A stretch of 64,000 bases of DNA from the NCBI RefSeq assembly GCF_001184025.1, contig NZ_BBYG01000015.1, positions 248,001-312,000 on the forward strand. The letters are read 5' to 3'. The DNA is from Streptomyces maremycinicus. GTDB lineage: Bacteria; Actinomycetota; Actinomycetes; Streptomycetales; Streptomycetaceae. The notes beneath the pieces are model-generated. The model was not told the origin of the DNA and did not search any database. It saw only the letters and a list, made by a program, of their open reading frames with translations. Below are positions 61,042 through 64,000 of the stretch, piece after piece; the first letter of the stretch is position 1, and each line of letters opens with the position of its first letter. Made by a program: the position numbers and the translations under genes.

Positions 61042-61967
61042 GGGCGCTCCCGGGTGCGGCGGCGGGCGGTGGGGAGCGGGACCGGGTCGGTGCCCGCGAC
61101 CACCGTGTTGGAGACGGTGCCGATGCCCTCCACGGTGAGGGTGACCGTGTCGCCGGGCTTCAGCGGCGGCGGCGACTGCTCCGCGCGCACGCCCCACAGC
61201 TCCGCCAGGCAGCCGCCGTTGCCGCAGGTGCCGGAACCGAGCACGTCGCCGGGTCGGACGACGGTGCCCCGGGAGGCGTAGGCGACCATCTCCTCGAAGG
61301 TCCAGCTCATGTTGGAGAGCAGGTCCGTGCCGACGGTCTCGCCGTTGACGGAGGCGGTGAGCGCCAGGCGCAGGAAGCCGTCGGCGTCCCGGTACGGTTC
61401 CAGCTCGTCCGCGGTGACCAGGTACGGCCCGAGGGTGGCGGCCGTGTCCTTGCCCTTGCAGGGGCCGAGGTTGACCCGCATCTCGCGGGACTGGAGGTCG
61501 CGCGCGGACCAGTCGTTGAGGATCGTGTAGCCGACGATGTGGTCGCGGGCCTGTTCCGGGGTGAGGTCGCGGCCCTCGCGGCCGATGACGGCTGCCACCT
61601 CGAGCTCGAAGTCGAGCACCCCGGAGCCGGGCGGCACGGGCACCTCGTCGTCCGGGCCGATCACGGAGTAGGGGTTGGTGAAGTAGAAGGTCGGCGCGTC
61701 GTACCAGGCGTCGGGCACCCCGCCGGAGCCGTCGATCGAGCGCCGTACGCCCTCGACGTGTTCCTCGAAGGTGACGAAGTCTCGCAGGGTCGCCGGCTGC
61801 ACGGGCGCCAGGAGCCGGACGTCGGCGAGCGGGACGGCCGGGCCCGTCGGGTGTCCCCCGCGGGCGGCCTCCCACGGGGTGACGCCGTCCGGGAGGTGGC
61901 GTACGGCGGCGCCTTCGACCAGGCCGTGGCGGCGGCGGCCCCGGTGGAGATAGGTGGCTATGCGCAT
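61038..61967 (-). CDS. Fumarylacetoacetate hydrolase family protein
   Basis: 309 residues. The FAH catalytic core is present: FVTFEEHVEGVRRSI, the metal ligands in LDFELEVAAVIG (E-x-E) with the Asp in ILNDWSARDLQSRE, and LGSGTCGNGGCLAELWG. Family members hydrolyse or decarboxylate C-C bonds of ring-cleavage products. It sits directly after the extradiol-dioxygenase-like gene, as expected for a meta-cleavage pathway. Confidence 0.9.
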   Translation of the reverse strand: MRIATYLHRGRRRHGLVEGAAVRHLPDGVTPWEAARGGHPTGPAVPLADVRLLAPVQPATLRDFVTFEEHVEGVRRSIDGSGGVPDAWYDAPTFYFTNPYSVIGPDDEVPVPPGSGVLDFELEVAAVIGREGRDLTPEQARDHIVGYTILNDWSARDLQSREMRVNLGPCKGKDTAATLGPYLVTADELEPYRDADGFLRLALTASVNGETVGTDLLSNMSWTFEEMVAYASRGTVVRPGDVLGSGTCGNGGCLAELWGVRAEQSPPPLKPGDTVTLTVEGIGTVSNTVVAGTDPVPLPTARRRTRERP

Positions 61968-61974
61968 GTGTCCC

Positions 61975-62907
61975 TCACACCGGCGGGGCGACGAAGACGC
62001 CGCGGTCGACGTCGTTGAAGGACTCCTTGGCGACGAGTTCGTTCATGGGGTTGGCGGTGCCCCACTGGTCGGCGATCTCGGGCCGGGAGAAGTCGTAGAC
62101 GTGCGGGTGCCAGGTGTCCTCGTCCAGCAGTTCCAGCTCCGTCGTGTACTCCACGGTGTTGCCCTGCGGGTCCAGGAAGTAGGTGAAGGTGTTGTCCCCG
62201 GCCGTGTGCCGGCCCGGACCCCAGAGCTTGCGGGCCCCCGAGCGGATCACCCGGCCGGAGCCGCGCAGGTACTCGTCGATCCCGCGCATCTCGAACGACA
62301 CGTGGTGCAGGGAGGTGTGCGGGCCCTTGGCGATCGCCATGGAGTGGTGCTGGTTGCTGATCCGCATGAAGTGCATGGCCTCCCCCATCCGGGGGTGCAT
62401 GAGGGTGTCGGAGAGCGCGAAGCCGAGGTGGCGCTCGTACCACTCCCGGGTGCGGTTCAGGTCGGGGGAGTTGAGGACGACGTGCGAGAGCTTGACCGGG
62501 ATGGCCTCCTTCTCCTCGATCCTGCGGTGCCGGCGCACCTCGACGTCGGCGGAGACCTCGACGGTGCGGCCGTCGACGTCGAAGAAGCGGAAGCCGTAGC
62601 CGCCGCCCGGGGTGTCGACCTTGCCCGGCCGCGAGACCAGCCGGACGCCTCCGGCGAGGAGCCGCTCGGCGAGGGTGTCCACGTCCGCCGTGTTCGCCGC
62701 GCCGTAGGAGACCAGGTCGAGGCGCTTCTCCTCGGCCTTGCGCAGCCGTACGACGTACTGTTCGGGGCTGCCCTCGGCGGCCAGGAAGGAGATCCCGGAG
62801 TCCTCGGCGACCTTGGTCAGGCCCCAGACACCGGCGTAGAAGTCGAGTTGCCTGTCGTAGTCGGGCACGGCGAGGTCGACGTGCCGCAGGTGGGTGAGCA
62901 GACGCAT
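61975..62907 (-). CDS. VOC-family extradiol (catechol 2,3-) dioxygenase-like protein
   Basis: 310 residues with two vicinal-oxygen-chelate domains (about 5-125 and 140-275). The catalytic domain shows the three metal ligands: His in KLSHVVLNSPDL, His in SLHHVSFEMRG and Glu in GNTVEYTTELEL. The N-terminal module (LRHVDLAVPDYDRQLDFYAG) lacks the full set, as is usual. Proposed ring-cleaving dioxygenase; the substrate is not readable from sequence. Confidence 0.88.
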   Translation of the reverse strand: MRLLTHLRHVDLAVPDYDRQLDFYAGVWGLTKVAEDSGISFLAAEGSPEQYVVRLRKAEEKRLDLVSYGAANTADVDTLAERLLAGGVRLVSRPGKVDTPGGGYGFRFFDVDGRTVEVSADVEVRRHRRIEEKEAIPVKLSHVVLNSPDLNRTREWYERHLGFALSDTLMHPRMGEAMHFMRISNQHHSMAIAKGPHTSLHHVSFEMRGIDEYLRGSGRVIRSGARKLWGPGRHTAGDNTFTYFLDPQGNTVEYTTELELLDEDTWHPHVYDFSRPEIADQWGTANPMNELVAKESFNDVDRGVFVAPPV

Positions 62908-62912
62908 GGGGG

Positions 62913-63920
62913 TCAGTCCTTCCGGAGGAGGGCGGCGGCGTTGCCGCCTCGTACGGCGTGGAAGTCGGCGTCGGGCAGCCGGGCCGCGCGCAGTGCGCCG
63001 ACGGGGTCCTCGGTGCCCATGTCGAAGGGGAAGTCCGAGCCGAGGAGCACGCGGTCGGCGCCGACGGCGCGGACCAGCTCCCGCAGGACGTGCGGGTCGT
63101 GGACCAGTGAGTCGAAGTAGAGCCGCTGGAGGTAGCTGCTGGGCGGACGGGCGCAGCCCGCTCCCGCGTCGGCGCGGGTCGACCAGGCGTGGTCGGAGCG
63201 TCCGATGTGGGTGGGCAGGTAGCCGCCGCCGTGGGCGGCGATCAGCTTCAGGCCGGGGTGCCGGTCGAGCACCCCGGAGAAGATCAGGTGGGAGAGGGCG
63301 ACGGCGTTCTCGGTGGGCTGGCCGACGGTGTTGGACAGGTACCAGCGGTCAAGGCGCTCGTCGAGCGTGCAGCCGAAGGGATGCAGGAAGAGGACCGCGC
63401 CCGTCTCCTCCGCTCGCGCCCAGAAGGGTTCGTAGGCGGGGTCGGAGAGTTCCCGGCCCGGGGCGTGGGAGGAGATCTCCACACCCGACAGGCCCTGTTC
63501 CAGGGCGTGTTCGAGGGCGCGTACGGCCAGGTCCGGGTGCTGGAGGGGGACGAGTCCCAGTCCACGCAGCCGGTCCGGTGCGGCCGAACAGTGCGCGGCC
63601 GTGGCCTCGTTGGCCAGTCGGTACACCTTGTCGGCAGTCTTCTCGTCGGCCCAGTAGTGGTAGTGCGAGGGCGAGGGGCTGACCAGCTGGACGTCCACGC
63701 CCTGCGCGTCCATGGCGGCCAGCCGCACGGTGACGTTGGTCAGCCGCGGGACGCGCTCGCGGACCATGGGCCCGCTGACGGCCAGCGAGGCGGGTCCGTT
63801 GCGCCGGGCGTCCAGTTCCCTGGCCGCGGCCAGACCGGGGAGCCCGGCGACGAGGGCGTCGACCTCGGGGAGCAGGACGTGGGCGTGCACGTCGACGGTC
63901 GGCGTCGCGGGCGCGGTCAC
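62913..63920 (-). CDS. Amidohydrolase (ACMSD/resorcylate-decarboxylase-like)
   Basis: 335 residues of amidohydrolase_2 type. Metal ligands are HxH in VDVHAHVLLPEVDAL, His in VLFLHPFGC, His in LIAAHGGGYLPTHIGRSDHA and Asp in LLGSDFPFDMG. Relatives decarboxylate 2-amino-3-carboxymuconate semialdehyde or hydroxybenzoates. GTG start overlaps the stop of the gene at the window edge (GTGA). It lies 5 bases before the VOC gene, so all belong to one operon. Confidence 0.88.
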   Translation of the reverse strand: MTAPATPTVDVHAHVLLPEVDALVAGLPGLAAARELDARRNGPASLAVSGPMVRERVPRLTNVTVRLAAMDAQGVDVQLVSPSPSHYHYWADEKTADKVYRLANEATAAHCSAAPDRLRGLGLVPLQHPDLAVRALEHALEQGLSGVEISSHAPGRELSDPAYEPFWARAEETGAVLFLHPFGCTLDERLDRWYLSNTVGQPTENAVALSHLIFSGVLDRHPGLKLIAAHGGGYLPTHIGRSDHAWSTRADAGAGCARPPSSYLQRLYFDSLVHDPHVLRELVRAVGADRVLLGSDFPFDMGTEDPVGALRAARLPDADFHAVRGGNAAALLRKD

Positions 63921-64000
63921 GGCAGTTCCTTGAGCATCGTCATCGTCCGGCCGATCAGGCCGGGGACGTCGGCGTCGCGGACACCGTCCAGCTGCCACTG
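63917..64000 (-). CDS. C-terminus of an unrecognised protein at the window edge
   Basis: Only 27 residues are visible, ending GLIGRTMTMLKELP before a TGA that overlaps the amidohydrolase start. Too short to identify; position says it is an upstream member of the same catabolic operon. Confidence 0.6.
   Translation of the reverse strand, partial: QWQLDGVRDADVPGLIGRTMTMLKELP

Overview
The window is actinobacterial, almost certainly Streptomyces. GC is very high, third codon positions are almost all G or C, start codons are a mix of ATG, GTG and TTG, and neighbouring genes often overlap by 4 bases (ATGA or GTGA). The gene families (XylA/XylB/ROK trio, secreted GH10 and GH62 enzymes with carbohydrate-binding modules, stressosome genes, RRHVD leader peptide) fit a mycelial soil saprophyte. 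Everything below is read from the sequence; no database search was possible.

Layout. (1) 1-5.5 kb: edge of a proline-rich membrane protein, divergent xylA and xylB-xylR for xylose use, and a Tat-exported amidase. (2) 5.6-8.6 kb: a GAF regulator and an ExaC-type aldehyde dehydrogenase. (3) 8.6-15.6 kb: a degenerate islet bounded by a 58/60-bp direct repeat of the exaC 3' end. It holds an internally deleted tyrosine-integrase remnant beside the left repeat, stress and aldehyde genes (PfpI/DJ-1, DUF1931, aldo/keto reductase, glutathione-independent formaldehyde dehydrogenase, GlcG/HbpS-like protein, ABM monooxygenase) and several gene fragments. (4) 15.7-19.3 kb: divergent secreted xylanase (one-base frameshift in a G6 run) and arabinofuranosidase, with inverted repeats between them. 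(5) 19.3-25.7 kb: a six-gene stressosome operon (rsbR-rsbS-rsbT, an ATPase/PP2C fusion, a histidine kinase, a response-regulator/PP2C fusion) with a divergent STAS protein.

(6) 26.8-54.7 kb: the main feature, a 21-gene co-directional polysaccharide locus. It has a priming phosphoglycosyltransferase, AlgD-like sugar dehydrogenase, three glycosyltransferases, two Wzz-like proteins with degenerate C-terminal nucleotide-binding regions, an AsnB-type amidotransferase, a bi-domain oxidoreductase, a heparinase-like lyase, a beta-helix lipoprotein, Wzy and Wzx, and a modified-sugar module (RfbF-like cytidylyltransferase, C-methyltransferase, PIG-L deacetylase, SDR, DUF4910 protein, pyruvyltransferase, RfbC-like epimerase, class-III aminotransferase). 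The predicted product is a Wzx/Wzy-assembled, probably uronic-acid-containing and amidated exopolysaccharide carrying an unusual branched or amino sugar. Its upstream region carries four tandem hairpins.

(7) 54.7-58.6 kb: a PAP2 phosphatase, then metY-metX behind a small cysteine-containing leader peptide. (8) 58.7-60.2 kb: a quinone-oxidoreductase-like gene and a MerR regulator behind a MerR-type operator. (9) 60.3-64 kb, minus strand: a catabolic operon (SDR, FAA hydrolase, extradiol-dioxygenase-like VOC protein, ACMSD-like amidohydrolase, and the tail of a further gene) whose substrate I cannot name.

No tRNA, rRNA, CRISPR array or intact insertion sequence was seen.
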